NCBI RefSeq assembly: GCF_001428745.1
Contig: NZ_LMIO01000001.1
Coordinates: 118,734-182,733, forward strand
Source: Leifsonia sp. Root227
GTDB lineage: Bacteria > Actinomycetota > Actinomycetes > Actinomycetales > Microbacteriaceae
Length of the DNA: 64,000 bases
Direction: 5' to 3'
The translations under genes were made by a program, and so were the position numbers. This document shows, in pieces, positions 52,018-60,433 of this stretch. The notes beneath the pieces are model-generated. The model was not told where the DNA came from. It saw only the letters and a program-made list of their open reading frames with translations, and did not search any database. The stretch's first letter is position 1; each line of letters starts with the position of its first letter.

Positions 52018-52989
52018 ATGACCACCACCGACACCCGACGCCGTCCCGTCTACTTCGACTGCGACACCGGCATCGACGACTCGCTCGCCCTGGCGTACCT
52101 TCTGGCGTCGCCCGAGATCGACCTCGTCGGCATCGGCACGGTGAGCGGCAACGTGAGCGCGGCTCAAGCCGCAGAGAACACGCTGCGCATCCTCTCGCTC
52201 GCCGGTCGTCACGACATCCCGGTCGCCGTCGGCGCCCACGACGCCCTCACCCGCGCGTTCGAGGGCGGCGCGCCCCACGTGCACGGCGCGAACGGGATCG
52301 GTGACGTCGAGCTGCCGGCCTCCGGCCTCACCGCGATCGACGAGGACGCCGCCCACCTGCTCGTGCGCCTCTCGCACGAGTACGACGGCCGGCTCGAGGT
52401 CATCACGGTCGGGCCGACGACGAACATCGCCCTCGCTCTGCGCCTCGACCCGACCCTGCCGACGCGCGTGGTCGAGCTGACCGCGATGGGCGGAGCGGCG
52501 CACGCGTCCGGCAACGTCACCCCGGTCGCCGAGGCCAACATCTGGAATGACCCTGAGGCGGCGGCCGAGCTGCTCGCCGCGCCGTGGCCCGTCGTGCTGG
52601 TGCCGCTCGACGTCACGGTCGAGAACACGTTGGAGGAGTCGCACCGCGCGCAGCTCCTCGACTCCGACCGCCCCCTCGCCCGCGCGGTCGGCCAGATGCT
52701 CGACTTCTACTTCGACTTCTATGTCGAGCTCTACGGCCACCGCAGCAGCGCGCTGCACGACCCGCTCGCCGCCGCGATCGCGGTCGGCGGCATCACGGCC
52801 ACCAACGCGCCGCTGGTCGACGTGGTGGTGGATGCGACCCACGGCCCCGGCCGCGGCCAGACGATCTGCGACCTCCGCGGCCAGCGCCTCGGCCCCGTGG
52901 ACCAGCCGGGAGCCCACGTCCGCGTCGTCCTCGGCACCGACCGCCCGCTCGACGCGCACCTGGTGGGGCGGCTCGTCGGGGCGGAGTGA
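52018..52989 (+). CDS. Nucleoside hydrolase (IunH/RihB family)
   Basis: A 323-residue cytosolic enzyme. The N-terminal YFDCDTGIDDSLAL (residues about 11-24) supplies the DxDxxxDD calcium-binding cluster of the family. VGPTTNIALAL (about 137-147), ELTAMGGAA and NIWNDPEAA (about 178-186) complete the active site. It splits nucleosides into base and ribose, and the ribokinase at 48686-49513 would phosphorylate the ribose. It follows the MFS gene by 90 bp and is probably co-regulated. Confidence 0.94.
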   Translation: MTTTDTRRRPVYFDCDTGIDDSLALAYLLASPEIDLVGIGTVSGNVSAAQAAENTLRILSLAGRHDIPVAVGAHDALTRAFEGGAPHVHGANGIGDVELPASGLTAIDEDAAHLLVRLSHEYDGRLEVITVGPTTNIALALRLDPTLPTRVVELTAMGGAAHASGNVTPVAEANIWNDPEAAAELLAAPWPVVLVPLDVTVENTLEESHRAQLLDSDRPLARAVGQMLDFYFDFYVELYGHRSSALHDPLAAAIAVGGITATNAPLVDVVVDATHGPGRGQTICDLRGQRLGPVDQPGAHVRVVLGTDRPLDAHLVGRLVGAE

Positions 52990-52992
52990 CCC

Positions 52993-53028
52993 GCTCGCTG
53001 TATTGAGATCGCGGGCGATCGGGCGAGC
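52993..53028. terminator. Possible bidirectional terminator hairpin
   Basis: GCTCGC (52993-52998) pairs with GCGAGC (53023-53028), and inside it GATCG (53007-53011) pairs with CGATC (53016-53020). It lies between the convergent nucleoside hydrolase and inositol-phosphatase-type genes. Short tandem repeats of GGCGGTCA-like sequence follow to 53046. Confidence 0.4.
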
Positions 53029-53042
53029 AGGCGATCAGGCGG

Positions 53043-53879
53043 TCAGGCGGTCACCTCGACCGCCAGCAGCGCCGCCTTCCACGTCCCGTACAGTTCCTCC
53101 GCCGCAGCCGGCGCCGCGACCAGCACGCCGCCTCCGGCCGGGAACAGCGTGCTGCGGCCGTCCTGTCCGAGGACCACGGCGCCGGCCTCGTGCGCGATGA
53201 GGGTCGCGGCGAGGTGGTCGATCGGGCTGAACCGGTGGATGATCGCCCCGGTTCCGCGTCCGGCGGCCGGGCCGAGCAGGGTGAGGGTGCCGGAGCCCAT
53301 CACGCGCAGCGTGCAGTACGCGTCGGTCAGGCGGTGCGCGAGCTCGCGCATCCCCGGCCACGCCCTGTGCCCGGCGAGCTCGCTGCCGACCACGCCTCCA
53401 CCGAGCGAGGACCGGCCAGTGGATGCGCCAGCCTCCACCCGGAGCACGTCCCCGTTCCGGCGTGCGCCCTGACCGGCCACCGCGTCGAAGACGGCGCCGT
53501 GCCACGGGTCGGCGACCACGCCGACCAGCGGGCGGTCGTCGATGGCCAGGGCGAGCGAGAAGGCCGTCCACGGGATGCCGTTGGCAAGGTTCGTCGTACC
53601 GTCCACCGGGTCGAGGTACCAGGTCGGGTGTCCCGGCACCGCTGCGCCGCCGTACTCCTCGCCGACGAACGCGTGGCCGGGGAAGCGGGCGAGCACCTGT
53701 TCGCGCACCCGGAGCTCGATGGACCGGTCCAGTTCGGTGACGAGGTCGGCGGGGTCGGCCTTGGTGGAGATCGAGGTGACCCTGTGCGAACGGGTCTCCT
53801 CGGCCGCCCAGGCGCCGAGGTCGAGTGCCAGCGTTCGAGCCGCGAGCAGTTCGTCCGCGTGCAGTTCCCCGGGCGTCAT
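53043..53879 (-). CDS. Inositol monophosphatase family protein
   Basis: A 278-residue Mg-dependent phosphatase. Motif A is GEEYGG with WYLDPVDGTTNLANGIPWTAFSLAL (ends: WYLDPVDGTTN and TAFSLAL, about residues 87-111), which bind the metals; motif B is SPIDHLAATLIAHEAGAVV near residue 215. It starts in an ATGA overlap with the phosphodiesterase gene and is the last gene of the ABC operon. It could dephosphorylate inositol phosphate or glycerol phosphate from the preceding step, or 3'-phosphoadenosine compounds as some relatives do. Confidence 0.9.
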   Translation of the reverse strand: MTPGELHADELLAARTLALDLGAWAAEETRSHRVTSISTKADPADLVTELDRSIELRVREQVLARFPGHAFVGEEYGGAAVPGHPTWYLDPVDGTTNLANGIPWTAFSLALAIDDRPLVGVVADPWHGAVFDAVAGQGARRNGDVLRVEAGASTGRSSLGGGVVGSELAGHRAWPGMRELAHRLTDAYCTLRVMGSGTLTLLGPAAGRGTGAIIHRFSPIDHLAATLIAHEAGAVVLGQDGRSTLFPAGGGVLVAAPAAAEELYGTWKAALLAVEVTA

Positions 53880-54589
53880 CGCAGCACCTCCGGCATCCCG
53901 GCGTTCGTCGCGTGTGCCGCGATCATGGCCTGCAGCCTGTCCAGCCGGTTGGTGGTGATGGTGTCGACGCCGAGCTCGAAGGCGCGGGCGAGGTCGTCCG
54001 GGTCGTCCAGCGTCCAGACCGTGACGGGCAGGCCGAGCTCGTGTACGCCGCGGACGAAGGTGTCGTCGGCGATGGGGAACGGGACGTTGACCGTCACCGG
54101 CGTCAGCTCGGCGAGCTCGGCCGCCGTCGGCACCCGCAGCGCGCGCCAGGGCAGCCAGATGCGCGCCTGCCGGTCGAGTGAGCGGATCACGCGCATCCCG
54201 TCGAGGTCGCCGCACCAGTCGACCAGCACGCCGGATGCGGCGACGACCGCGTGCGCTGGAGCGGCGAACCGGACGTCGTCCATGTCGATCACCAGCCTGC
54301 TCCCCGTCCCGGTGAAGAGCGGCAGCACCTCGGCTAGCAGGGGAGGTCGGTCGTCTGCGCCGCCGAAGGAGGCGAGGACGGTCGTCGGCACCTCGTCGAT
54401 CGGGCGGTGGTCGTTCCACAGCCGCTCGAGGGTCGGGTCGTGCAGCACCACCACGTCGCCGTCGGCCGTCAGCCTCACGTCGATCTCGACTATGTCGGCG
54501 CCCTTGGCGATGGCCGAGCGGACGGCGGGGAGGGTGTTCTCGCGGAAGACGGAGGAGTCGCCGCGGTGCGCGGAGGCGTGCGGGATCAT
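53876..54589 (-). CDS. Glycerophosphodiester phosphodiesterase (GDPD/UgpQ family)
   Basis: A 237-residue cytosolic enzyme. Active-site motifs are complete: AHRGDSSVFRENTLPAV (HR and EN pairs, residues about 7-23), DIVEIDVRLT (E-x-D metal pair) and VVLHDPTLERL (HD). The C-terminal VTVWTLDDPDDLARAFELGVDTITTN (ends: VTVWTLDD and VDTITTN) is characteristic. It hydrolyses glycerophosphodiesters to glycerol 3-phosphate and an alcohol. It overlaps the ABC ATPase and phosphatase genes by four bases on each side, so uptake and hydrolysis are tightly coupled. Confidence 0.94.
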   Translation of the reverse strand: MIPHASAHRGDSSVFRENTLPAVRSAIAKGADIVEIDVRLTADGDVVVLHDPTLERLWNDHRPIDEVPTTVLASFGGADDRPPLLAEVLPLFTGTGSRLVIDMDDVRFAAPAHAVVAASGVLVDWCGDLDGMRVIRSLDRQARIWLPWRALRVPTAAELAELTPVTVNVPFPIADDTFVRGVHELGLPVTVWTLDDPDDLARAFELGVDTITTNRLDRLQAMIAAHATNAGMPEVLR

Positions 54590-55668
54590 GCGACGCCCGC
54601 CTCTGCGCGCTCGACCAGCCGGCCGTCGCGGTAGAGCAGCGCGGCCTCGACCGTGGCGAACCCGACGCTCCCGAGGCGGGGAGGCGGGCCGGACACGTAC
54701 GCGTTCAGCGTGACGTCCTCGCGCCGCAGTCGCAGCTCGTGGAAGTGCCCGTGCGGCACCACCCGCTCGACCACGGCGCGCATCCCTCCCGGGCGGGGCG
54801 CCTGGGAGAACGCCACGTCCTCGGGCCGGATGCCGACCACGCCGGTGCCGTCGACCACCCGTGTCCCGTCGAACGACCCGTCGAAGCGGTTGAGCGCGCC
54901 GATGAAGGTCGCCACGAACTCCGTCGCCGGGCGCGCATACAGCTCCGTCGGCGTGCTGAACTGCTCGATGCGACCCGCGTTCATCACCGCGACCCTGTCC
55001 GAGATCGAGAGCGCCTCCTCCTGGTCGTGCGTGACGATCACGGTGGTGATCCCGAGACGCTGCTGCAGGTCGCGGATGTCCTCGCGCACCTTCACGCGCA
55101 GCTTCGCATCCAGATTGCTGAGGGGCTCGTCCAGCAGCAGCACGTCCGGCTCCTGCACCAGGGCGCGGGCGAGCGCGACGCGCTGCTGCTCGCCGCCGGA
55201 GATGCGCGGCGGGCGGGAGTCGCGGTGGTGGAGGAGGTTGACCAGGGCGAGCATCGCATCCACCCGGTCGGCGACCTCCGCGCGCGACAGGCGGCGCAGG
55301 CGCAGTGGGTACGCGACGTTCTTGGCCACGGTCAGGTGCGGCCAGAGCGCGTAGTTCTGGAACACCATCGCGCTCGGGCGCTTGTCCGGCCCGAGGCGGG
55401 TGACGTCGCGGCCGGCCATCGCGATGCTCCCGGCGTCCGGTGAGAGGAACCCGGCGATCATCCGCAGCGTCGTCGTCTTGCCGCAGCCGGACGGCCCGAG
55501 CAGGGAGACCAGCTCGCCGCGCTGCACGGCGAGGTCGAGGCTGTCGATGATGGTGCGGCCGCCGAGCACCTTGCTGAGGCCGGAGAGGCGCAGGCCGTCC
55601 GGAACGTCGGCAGCGTCGGCGGGGGCCGGCGCATCGGCCACCGCAGTCGCGGGGGAGGGGGAGGTCAC
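54586..55668 (-). CDS. ABC transporter ATPase (MalK/PotA type)
   Basis: A 360-residue ATPase if it starts at GTG 55668, which has AAGGAG six bases upstream. An in-frame ATG at 55683 in an ATGA overlap would add five residues but has no ribosome site. Walker A is GPSGCGKTTT, signature ISGGEQQRVALARAL, Walker B VLLLDEPLSNLDAKLR and H-loop VTHDQEEA. The C-terminal domain (about residues 250-360) is a TOBE-like regulatory part starting at GIRPEDV. It serves the two permeases and binding protein encoded upstream on the same strand. Confidence 0.92.
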   Translation of the reverse strand: MTSPSPATAVADAPAPADAADVPDGLRLSGLSKVLGGRTIIDSLDLAVQRGELVSLLGPSGCGKTTTLRMIAGFLSPDAGSIAMAGRDVTRLGPDKRPSAMVFQNYALWPHLTVAKNVAYPLRLRRLSRAEVADRVDAMLALVNLLHHRDSRPPRISGGEQQRVALARALVQEPDVLLLDEPLSNLDAKLRVKVREDIRDLQQRLGITTVIVTHDQEEALSISDRVAVMNAGRIEQFSTPTELYARPATEFVATFIGALNRFDGSFDGTRVVDGTGVVGIRPEDVAFSQAPRPGGMRAVVERVVPHGHFHELRLRREDVTLNAYVSGPPPRLGSVGFATVEAALLYRDGRLVERAEAGVA

Positions 55669-55679
55669 GGAGTGCTCCT

Positions 55680-56501
55680 TCATTTGAGTTGGAAGCCCTC
55701 GGCAAGCTGGCCGCCCATCACGTGCTTGCGCACGGCGAGCAGCAGCACCACCGATGGGATGGCGAGCAGGATCGAGAACACGGCAGCGACCTGCTTGGGG
55801 AAGTTGAGGACGAGGCTGTACATCTCGGTCGGCATGGTCAGGATGTCCGGCGCGCCGACGAGGTAGGTGCCCTGCGCCTCGTCGAACGCGGCGAGGAACG
55901 CCATGACAGCGCCGACCAGGATGCCGGGCAGAGCCATCCGCAGCGTCACAGTGAAGAAGACGCGAGCCCTGGATGCACCGGCGTCGCGCGCCGCCTCCTC
56001 CAGTGACCGTGGAACGGCGGAGAACGCAGCGGCGGGGATCCAGGTCATGAACACGATCGTGCCGAGCAACTGCACCACGACGACCCCGGCGATCGTGTTC
56101 ATCAGGCCGAGCGCGTAATAGAGGGAGGCGAGCGTGGCGAACAGCCCCATGCGCGGGAACGCGTTGGTCGCGAAGAGACCGATCAGGAACAGGCGGCGGC
56201 CGGGGAACTCGAACCGGGCGAACGCGTACGCGGCCGGAAGGCAGACGACAGCGGAGACCAGCACGACGATCGGTGTGATGAGCAGCGAGTTCTGGATGGA
56301 CGCTCCGAGTGACGGATCGCCGAACACGGTCGCCCACCAGCGCAGCGTCCACGAGTCGGGCAGCAGGTGCGGGTACGTCCAGGTGTCCGCGAACGCGTGC
56401 GCTCCCAGCCAGACCAGCGGGCCGAGCACGAACACCAGCAGGACGATCGCGAACAACCAGGCACCGGATGCGCGGAGCACGGCGGAGACGGGACGCTGCA
56501 T
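55680..56501 (-). CDS. ABC transporter permease (PotC/ThiP-type, second permease)
   Basis: A 273-residue membrane protein starting at ATG 56501, whose A is also the last base of the previous stop. Six segments; the EAA loop is LEEAARDAGASRARVFFTV (ends: LEEAARDAGA and FFTV, about residues 165-183). GILVGAVMAFLAAFDEAQGTYLV (about 193-215) fits the permeases that serve iron, polyamine or phosphonate-type binding proteins. A ribosome site is weak because of translational coupling. Confidence 0.92.
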   Translation of the reverse strand: MQRPVSAVLRASGAWLFAIVLLVFVLGPLVWLGAHAFADTWTYPHLLPDSWTLRWWATVFGDPSLGASIQNSLLITPIVVLVSAVVCLPAAYAFARFEFPGRRLFLIGLFATNAFPRMGLFATLASLYYALGLMNTIAGVVVVQLLGTIVFMTWIPAAAFSAVPRSLEEAARDAGASRARVFFTVTLRMALPGILVGAVMAFLAAFDEAQGTYLVGAPDILTMPTEMYSLVLNFPKQVAAVFSILLAIPSVVLLLAVRKHVMGGQLAEGFQLK

Positions 56502-57448
56502 CAGATCCTCCCCTCGCGGCGGGCGCTGCGGAAGTTGGCCCAGACGTAGAGCGCGCCGATGCCGGCGGCGGCGATGAACACCACGAACGCCATGACGAGC
56601 GACTGCTGCGGCTGGTTGTACGAGGTGAAGTAGCTGGCGAGCGCGACGCCGAGCATCGTGGGCGCGTTGGGCCCGGTGAAGTACGGCACCGTGTACGACC
56701 CGATCACTCCGATGGCGGTGAAGGTGACCGCGATGACGATCGGCACGGCGCTCATCGGCAGCAGGATGGTGCGCACGATCCGCACGGTGCCTGCGCCGGC
56801 ATCCCGTGCCGCCTCGATCAGCGCGTCGGGGACGGACTGCAGCCCCGACACGATCATGAGCACGGCGAACGGCAGGGAGGTCCACGCCGAGCCGATCACG
56901 ATCGCCGTGGCGGAGTACGCCCAGACCGGGCCGTCGATGCCGACCTGCGCGAGCAGGCTGCGCAGGAAGCCGTCGGCGGAGTAGAAGGTGAGGATCGCCC
57001 AGGAGGCGATGACCACCGGGATGAACAGCGGTACGATCGCGACCGCCGACAGCAGCCTGGCCAGCCAGCCACCGCGCAGGCGCAGATAGAGGCCGATCCC
57101 TCCGGCGAGCACGAGCACGATCGCTGTGCTGGCGACGGTCACCCCCAGCGTCAGCCCGAGGTCCTGCCAGAACGCCTCCGTGGCGAACACGTCGCCGTAC
57201 GCGGCGAAGGTCGGCACGGCGCCGTCGGCGTGGTGCACGTTCTGGCCGACCGCGGCGATCACGGAGTTGAGGCCGCCCGTGAAGCCGACGCTGAACGCGA
57301 GCGCGAGCACGACGGGAACGCCGACGAACAGGGCGATGACGACGACGGGAGGGAGGGCAAGCAGGAAGCCGGTCACCGCGGTCCGCGGCGCCCGGCGGGC
57401 GCTGCGAACCGCGGTGGTGGCCGCCCGGTCGGCGGTGGCGGTGGCCAT
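56501..57448 (-). CDS. ABC transporter permease (PotB-type, first permease)
   Basis: A 315-residue membrane protein. Its ATG at 57448 shares its A with the TAA stop of the binding-protein gene. A basic, Thr/Arg-rich N-terminus (residues 1-24) leads into the first segment (FLLALPPVVVIALFVGV). The EAA motif reads IEAARDAGAGTVRIV (about residues 200-214). Together with the partner permease it forms the membrane channel of the phosphodiester-like importer. Confidence 0.92.
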   Translation of the reverse strand: MATATADRAATTAVRSARRAPRTAVTGFLLALPPVVVIALFVGVPVVLALAFSVGFTGGLNSVIAAVGQNVHHADGAVPTFAAYGDVFATEAFWQDLGLTLGVTVASTAIVLVLAGGIGLYLRLRGGWLARLLSAVAIVPLFIPVVIASWAILTFYSADGFLRSLLAQVGIDGPVWAYSATAIVIGSAWTSLPFAVLMIVSGLQSVPDALIEAARDAGAGTVRIVRTILLPMSAVPIVIAVTFTAIGVIGSYTVPYFTGPNAPTMLGVALASYFTSYNQPQQSLVMAFVVFIAAAGIGALYVWANFRSARREGRI

Positions 57449-58599
57449 TACTTGCCTGGGACCTTCTGTGCCCACGCCTTGTTCAGGTCGGCGGCGGTCG
57501 TGGCGAAGTATGCCGGACGCAGGTTCGCGATGTCGGCATCCTTGAACAGGTCCTGCACGGAGGAGGGGAGCTTGTCGAGCGCGATCACCGGGTACCCGGA
57601 GATGCTGTCGGCCACGAGCGCCTGGGCGTCGGGGGTGAGCAGCCAGGAGACCAGCTTCTCCGCTCCCGCCTTGCGCGGGGAGGCGGAGGGGATCCCGAGG
57701 TAGCTCGCACCACCGGTCAGCGACGGGTCGGAGATCTGGGTGTACGCGATGTTCGCGGGGATCTGGCCGTTCTTGTGGCCGGTGACGAACTGGTCGCTCC
57801 AGACCGGGGCGATCGAGATCTGGCCGCTGGAGAGGAGGTCGAGCACCTGGTTGTTCCCGTTCGGGTACACGCCCTTCTGGTACACGTACGGGTTGAGGCT
57901 CGCGAGGGTCGCGAATCCCTTGTCCCAGTCTCCTTCGACCTCCGGCGCGGAGCCGGTGACCAGCTTGGTGCGGTCGGCGGCGGAGACGTTCTGGTCGAGG
58001 ACGGTCGTGACGAACGACTGACCGCTGCCGCCGGTGTCCGGCGAGTTGTATGTGAACTTGCCAGGGTTGGCCTTGATCCACGCGAGCAGGTCGTCCAGGG
58101 TCTTCGGCGGGGTGGCGACGGTCTTGGTGTCGTATGCGAGGACGACGCTGGAGCCGCGGTACGGGATGCCGCCGTTGCCGCCGGCGGCCACGAGGTCCTT
58201 CGGCACGTCCTTGAGGCCAGGGACCTCGGTGCCGGAGACCTTCTCGAGCAGACCGGATGCGGCCACCTGGGAGACGAAGCCGGCGTCGACGAGGTCGTAG
58301 CCAGGGTCCTTCTTCTGGATGGTCGCCGCGGTGAGCTTGGCGACGGTCTGCTGGTCGTGCAGGCCGTGCAGATCGAAGTCGACGGAGACGCTGTATCCGG
58401 GGTTGGCCTTCTCGAACGCCGGGATGAGCGTCTTCTGCCAGAGGTCCTGGATGTTGGTGTCTGCGCTGAGGAAGACGGTGAGCTTCTTGTCTGCGCCGTC
58501 CGTTGACGACGCGGCCGAACTGCTCTGCGCGCAGCCGGTGAGGGCGAGTCCGACCGCAGCGATGGCTGCGACGGAGGCGATCAGGCGAGGGGATTTCAC
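57448..58599 (-). CDS. ABC transporter substrate-binding lipoprotein (family 6/Fe-putrescine-type)
   Basis: A 383-residue lipoprotein; the signal peptide ends in LALTGC (Cys about residue 23). The mature protein is a type II binding protein: LTVFLSADTNIQDLWQKTLIPAFEKANPG-type opening, YDLVDAGFVSQVAASGLLEKV, GIPYRGSSVVLAYDTKTV and SGQISIAPVWSDQFVTG. Relatives bind iron, thiamine, polyamines, aminoethylphosphonate or hexose phosphate. With GDPD downstream, a glycerophosphodiester is the best candidate. A GGAG lies before the ATG. First gene of the six-gene minus-strand operon. Confidence 0.9.
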   Translation of the reverse strand: MKSPRLIASVAAIAAVGLALTGCAQSSSAASSTDGADKKLTVFLSADTNIQDLWQKTLIPAFEKANPGYSVSVDFDLHGLHDQQTVAKLTAATIQKKDPGYDLVDAGFVSQVAASGLLEKVSGTEVPGLKDVPKDLVAAGGNGGIPYRGSSVVLAYDTKTVATPPKTLDDLLAWIKANPGKFTYNSPDTGGSGQSFVTTVLDQNVSAADRTKLVTGSAPEVEGDWDKGFATLASLNPYVYQKGVYPNGNNQVLDLLSSGQISIAPVWSDQFVTGHKNGQIPANIAYTQISDPSLTGGASYLGIPSASPRKAGAEKLVSWLLTPDAQALVADSISGYPVIALDKLPSSVQDLFKDADIANLRPAYFATTAADLNKAWAQKVPGK

Positions 58600-58713
58600 G
58601 GAGCACTCCTGGAGGGAAGGGTGTCGGGGGAGCGTTCGCGCCGATGATCGGGGCGAACGGTTTTCACGCTAACCGGGCTGCGCGTTCCTGGCGATAGCTG
58701 CGCGTTAGGTTTC

Positions 58714-58766
58714 AAATGAGCGCTAGGGACTGTTCATACGGCGTTAATATGAGCGCAAATGAGCAC
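58714..58766. promoter_or_regulatory. Direct repeats, candidate DeoR operator
   Basis: AAATGAGCGC (58714-58723), ATATGAGCGC (58747-58756) and AAATGAGCAC (58757-58766) are near-identical 10-bp direct repeats. The last two are head to tail, and the first lies 33 bp upstream of the second, three helical turns. They sit in the 207-bp region between the divergent ABC operon and the DeoR gene, with GTTAAT nearby at 58743. Direct repeats of this kind are typical for DeoR/GlpR proteins. Confidence 0.6.
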
Positions 58767-58806
58767 CGCGAGACTGTGGGTGTTCACATCTGCGAAAGGG
58801 TCGAGA

Positions 58807-59583
58807 ATGCTGACACATCAGCGAGAGGCGGCGATCGTCGAACGGCTCCACGCCGTGGGGAGCGTGACCGTCGAAGAGCTCTCACGGCTGCTCGTGGTCA
58901 GCGGCACCACCATCCGGCGCGACCTGGAACGCCTGGAACTCGCGGGGCGGCTCCGGCGCGTGCATGGAGGAGCGACCGTCCCGCTCAGCGAGGAGTCAGC
59001 GACCGGCGGCGACCTCGACGACGACACCCGCGAGAAGGAGGCGATCGCAATCGCGACCGCCGCACTCATCGCGGACGGCGACGTGGTGCTGCTGGACATC
59101 GGCATCACCACCCTGCGCCTTGCCAGGCACCTGCGCGGACGGCCGGTGACCGTGATCACGAACAGCCTGGCCGTGCTCGACGCCCTGCGAGACGACGACA
59201 CCATCTCGCTCGTCCTGCTCGGCGGGATGGTCGGCTCGAAGCCCAGAACGCTGGTCGGGCCGCTCACCGAGGAGTCGCTCGCGCTCGTCCGCGCCGACAT
59301 CGCCGTGATCAGCAGCACAGGAGTCAAGCCGGACGGGGCCGTGGTCACCGACCTCACGCAGGAGGCGAGCATCAAGGGCAGGATGCGTCAGGCCGCAGAC
59401 CGCGCGATCCTGGTCGCGACCGCATCCAAGTTCCCCGGCAGCGGCTCGTACCGGATCGCCTCGATCGTCGACTTCGACACCGTCGTCACCACGGCGGGGG
59501 CGGACGCCGCGACACTGGACCTCGCGGTGCAGGGAGGACGGCGGGTGGTGGTCGCGCCGCAGGGGGACACGCGCACCGTGTGA
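58807..59583 (+). CDS. DeoR/GlpR family transcriptional regulator
   Basis: A 258-residue regulator. ATG at 58807 (MLTHQREAAIVERL) follows AAAGGG by six bases; an ATG 48 bases earlier lies inside the operator repeats. The DeoR helix-turn-helix is at residues about 5-60 (VEELSRLLVVSGTTIRRDLERLE, cited by ends VEELSRL and RRDLERLE), then RRVHGGA. The effector domain is isomerase-like, with LLDIGITTLRLARHL and TNSLAVLDAL; these bind a phosphorylated sugar or polyol. GlpR relatives sense glycerol 3-phosphate, which suits the GDPD product of the divergent operon. Confidence 0.92.
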   Translation: MLTHQREAAIVERLHAVGSVTVEELSRLLVVSGTTIRRDLERLELAGRLRRVHGGATVPLSEESATGGDLDDDTREKEAIAIATAALIADGDVVLLDIGITTLRLARHLRGRPVTVITNSLAVLDALRDDDTISLVLLGGMVGSKPRTLVGPLTEESLALVRADIAVISSTGVKPDGAVVTDLTQEASIKGRMRQAADRAILVATASKFPGSGSYRIASIVDFDTVVTTAGADAATLDLAVQGGRRVVVAPQGDTRTV

Positions 59584-59596
59584 GGGTGCCGTCGAG

Positions 59597-60076
59597 TCAC
59601 TCCGCACCGGCGACATAGAACGGATACGTCCCGGCGATCACCCCGTCCGCCTCCACCTGCCAGCGGTAGAGGCGGCCGGGCGGGAAGTGCAGGCCGTTGG
59701 GGAAGTTCGCCGCGAGGACGTGCATCGGCGGCAGGTGGCCGTCGGGGAGGTCGATGGGCGTCATCGTGGCGAACGTGGCCGACTGGGTGATCCGGACCTC
59801 GCTCGGCCGTCCGGAGGCGTCGTCGAGCCGCACGCTGGTGCCGTCCGGTGCGGTGAGCACCAGCTCGACGATCACCGGATGCGCTGGCACGTCCGCGAGG
59901 CTGAGCGTCACCCACACGGCGAAGGGAGACGATGCCGACGTCCCGGACTCGTGGCTGAGCACGCGGATGCCCGCCCCGACGAGGTTGGCCTTGCCGTTCG
60001 CGTCGATGTTGACGTAGTCCGCTATCGTCATGGCGACGATCGTGTCGGCGGGATGCGTCGACTCTGACGGTTCCAT
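59597..60076 (-). CDS. Uncharacterised protein, 159 residues (DUF6941-like)
   Basis: A soluble, mostly beta protein. The pattern MTIADYVNIDANGKANLVGAGIRVL (ends: MTIADYVN and GAGIRVL, residues about 16-40) followed by AVWVTLSLADVPAHPVIVEL and a C-terminal LYRWQVEADGVIAGTYPFYV resembles a group of actinobacterial and phage-adjacent proteins of unknown function. An internal ATG at residue 16 could be the true start. It follows a 70-residue gene by nine bases and is probably co-transcribed. It converges with the DeoR gene. Confidence 0.7.
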   Translation of the reverse strand: MEPSESTHPADTIVAMTIADYVNIDANGKANLVGAGIRVLSHESGTSASSPFAVWVTLSLADVPAHPVIVELVLTAPDGTSVRLDDASGRPSEVRITQSATFATMTPIDLPDGHLPPMHVLAANFPNGLHFPPGRLYRWQVEADGVIAGTYPFYVAGAE

Positions 60077-60085
60077 GACTCGCAG

Positions 60086-60298
60086 CTAGCGCCACATGGC
60101 GAACTGCAACCACTGGTCCCGGCGCAGCCGGCGCTGCTCACCGGAGGTGTCGACGATCCACTCGTCGTGGGTGCTGGCGACGTAGGTCGCGAGCACCGTC
60201 TCCGGGCACCACCCCTCATCCGTCTGAGCCCAGCGCACGAGATGGATGTCTTCGCCCTTTTTCGGCGCGTTGCCGAGGGGGATCTCGAATGTGGCCAT
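60086..60298 (-). CDS. Small uncharacterised protein, 70 residues
   Basis: Begins MATFEIPLGN and carries many Trp residues (five in 70), in HLVRWAQ, GWCPE, DEWIVDT, DQWLQ and AMWR. The pattern suggests a small SH3-like or beta-barrel module. The ATG is at 60298; no strong ribosome site. It directly precedes the 159-residue gene with nine bases between. No family recognised with certainty. Confidence 0.6.
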   Translation of the reverse strand: MATFEIPLGNAPKKGEDIHLVRWAQTDEGWCPETVLATYVASTHDEWIVDTSGEQRRLRRDQWLQFAMWR

Positions 60299-60433
60299 CA
60301 GTGCTCCGTCCGATCGGTTCGGGGGTTCTGCTACTGCGCTTGATTGAATGGTAGAGGGCTCGTTCTATCTCCTCTAGTGGGGGTTTTCGAGGACACTAGA
60401 CGCTCGCTGCGGACGCGGGCTAGGTTCGTGTCC

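Noticed and set aside
49252..52959. A 1235-codon open frame on the minus strand spanning ribokinase, GntR, MFS and nucleoside hydrolase genes
   Set aside because: It is an antisense and alternate-frame shadow produced by high GC. Its translation is rich in Arg, Asp, Glu and Gly without any domain, while well-conserved families occupy other frames.
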